The position numbers and the translations under genes are program-made. DNA of 58,088 nt from Alcaligenaceae bacterium (lineage in GTDB: Bacteria > Pseudomonadota > Gammaproteobacteria > Burkholderiales > Burkholderiaceae_B): positions 1 through 58,088 of the forward strand of contig JAJUFT010000005.1 of assembly GCA_029263615.1 (NCBI GenBank), written 5' to 3'. Positions 57,636-58,088 of the stretch are shown piece by piece (the stretch's first letter is position 1; each line of letters opens with the position of its first letter). Below the pieces are notes generated by a model. It searched no databases and was not told the origin of the DNA. It worked only from the letters and a program-made list of their open reading frames with translations.

Positions 57636-58088
57636 ACCGCCTCGGCAGCGTCCTGGCGGCCGGCTTCCAGCCGCCGGCGCAATTCATAGGCGCGCGTTTC
57701 AGTATTGATGTCTACATCATCCCAGGTCACGACCGCGCCGACCGGAACGTCCCGCTTGAGTTTGACGTCATGCGCCAGGCCGAGCGGGACGGCCCCAATG
57801 GCCATTGATCGCTCGACGGGCAACAGCTTGCCCCAGACGGTATAACCCCCTTCTCCATCCAGAATCTCGCCCGCGCGCAGGGCGCGCTTGGCCGTGGCCG
57901 CAACGTCGGCCACCCATTCGGCTGGTGTGCCGGTCGCTTCACCGCGCAGTGCCACCGACGCCACCGACATGCCCACTTCCAGACCGATGAGATGCCAGCG
58001 TTTGTAGAGTGTGAAATAGCGACCGGTAGGGTCAGTATGCGCGTTGTATTCTTCGAAGCAGTTGCGGATGTACTCCGTTTCCCCTTCC
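57623..58088 (-). CDS. SAF domain-containing protein, C-terminal part (homoserine dehydrogenase-like oxidoreductase)
   Basis: This gene runs off the right edge of the window; about 154 C-terminal residues are visible, starting near ETEYIRNCFEEYNAH. The middle LIGLEVGMSVASVALRGEATG and the later GGYTVWGKLLPVERSMAIGAVPLGLAHDVKLKRDVP.GAVV resemble the SAF-containing C-terminal end of NAD(P)-dependent oxidoreductases related to homoserine dehydrogenase. The N-terminal part needed to confirm this is missing. It ends in a stop that overlaps the PRC-barrel gene by 13 bases. Confidence 0.65.
   Translation of the reverse strand, partial: EGETEYIRNCFEEYNAHTDPTGRYFTLYKRWHLIGLEVGMSVASVALRGEATGTPAEWVADVAATAKRALRAGEILDGEGGYTVWGKLLPVERSMAIGAVPLGLAHDVKLKRDVPVGAVVTWDDVDINTETRAYELRRRLEAGRQDAAEAVHSQ

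Overview
The window is high-GC chromosomal DNA of a betaproteobacterium, most likely Burkholderiales/Alcaligenaceae (Bordetella, Achromobacter or Castellaniella relatives). This rests on the rdgB-hemW-glnA-ntrB-ntrC order, a PagL lipid A deacylase, a periplasmic azurin, FbpABC iron uptake and the protein sequences themselves. It carries about 55 genes. I see no rRNA, tRNA, CRISPR array, phage or intact transposon. No gap between genes reaches 300 bases.

Layout. 1-5.6 kb: end of rdgB, hemW, then nitrogen control (glnA, ntrB, ntrC) behind a sigma-54 promoter with two NtrC sites. 5.6-9.2 kb: iron(III) ABC transporter fbpABC on the minus strand with a Fur box. 9.4-13.8 kb: fpr, ridA, recG, oxyR. 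13.9-25.6 kb: a solitary branched-chain amino acid binding protein, the ugpBAEC glycerol-3-phosphate transporter (minus strand) behind a Pho-box-like promoter, proC, and a complete Liv transporter. 25.6-30.4 kb: glutathione transferase, S9 peptidase, and a hydroxypyruvate reductase/glycerate kinase pair. 30.6-34.1 kb: pagL, an Epd-like dehydrogenase, fumC, DUF488. 34.2-41.2 kb: NfeD protease and slipin, then short-type 6-phosphogluconate dehydrogenase and glucose-6-phosphate dehydrogenase joined by ATGA overlaps, a convergent universal stress protein and a GH15 glycosidase. 41.3-45.3 kb: acylphosphatase, DUF411 protein, cupin, cytochrome c, FMN reductase and catalase. 45.6-50.2 kb: an alpha/beta hydrolase, an exonuclease-GIY-YIG fusion under a LexA box, and a LysR/L-serine dehydratase pair. 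50.3-58.1 kb: YeiE-like LysR with YeiH, azurin behind an FNR/ANR box, a YncD/PqqU-like TonB receptor, ArsB, a double PRC-barrel protein and a partial SAF-domain protein.

The strongest discovery lead is the DnaQ-Cho fusion at 46.4-47.8 kb. It has complete exonuclease and GIY-YIG active sites and a perfect CTG-N10-CAG LexA box that overlaps the stop codon of the gene before it. The second lead is the slipin-gnd-zwf chain: both pentose phosphate dehydrogenases have cofactor-pocket residues suggesting NAD rather than NADP. Smaller leads are hairpins between binding-protein and permease genes in both ABC operons, a 52-bp hairpin resembling joined IS3-family ends, a uspA terminator placed inside zwf, and a hairpin abutting the epd start codon.
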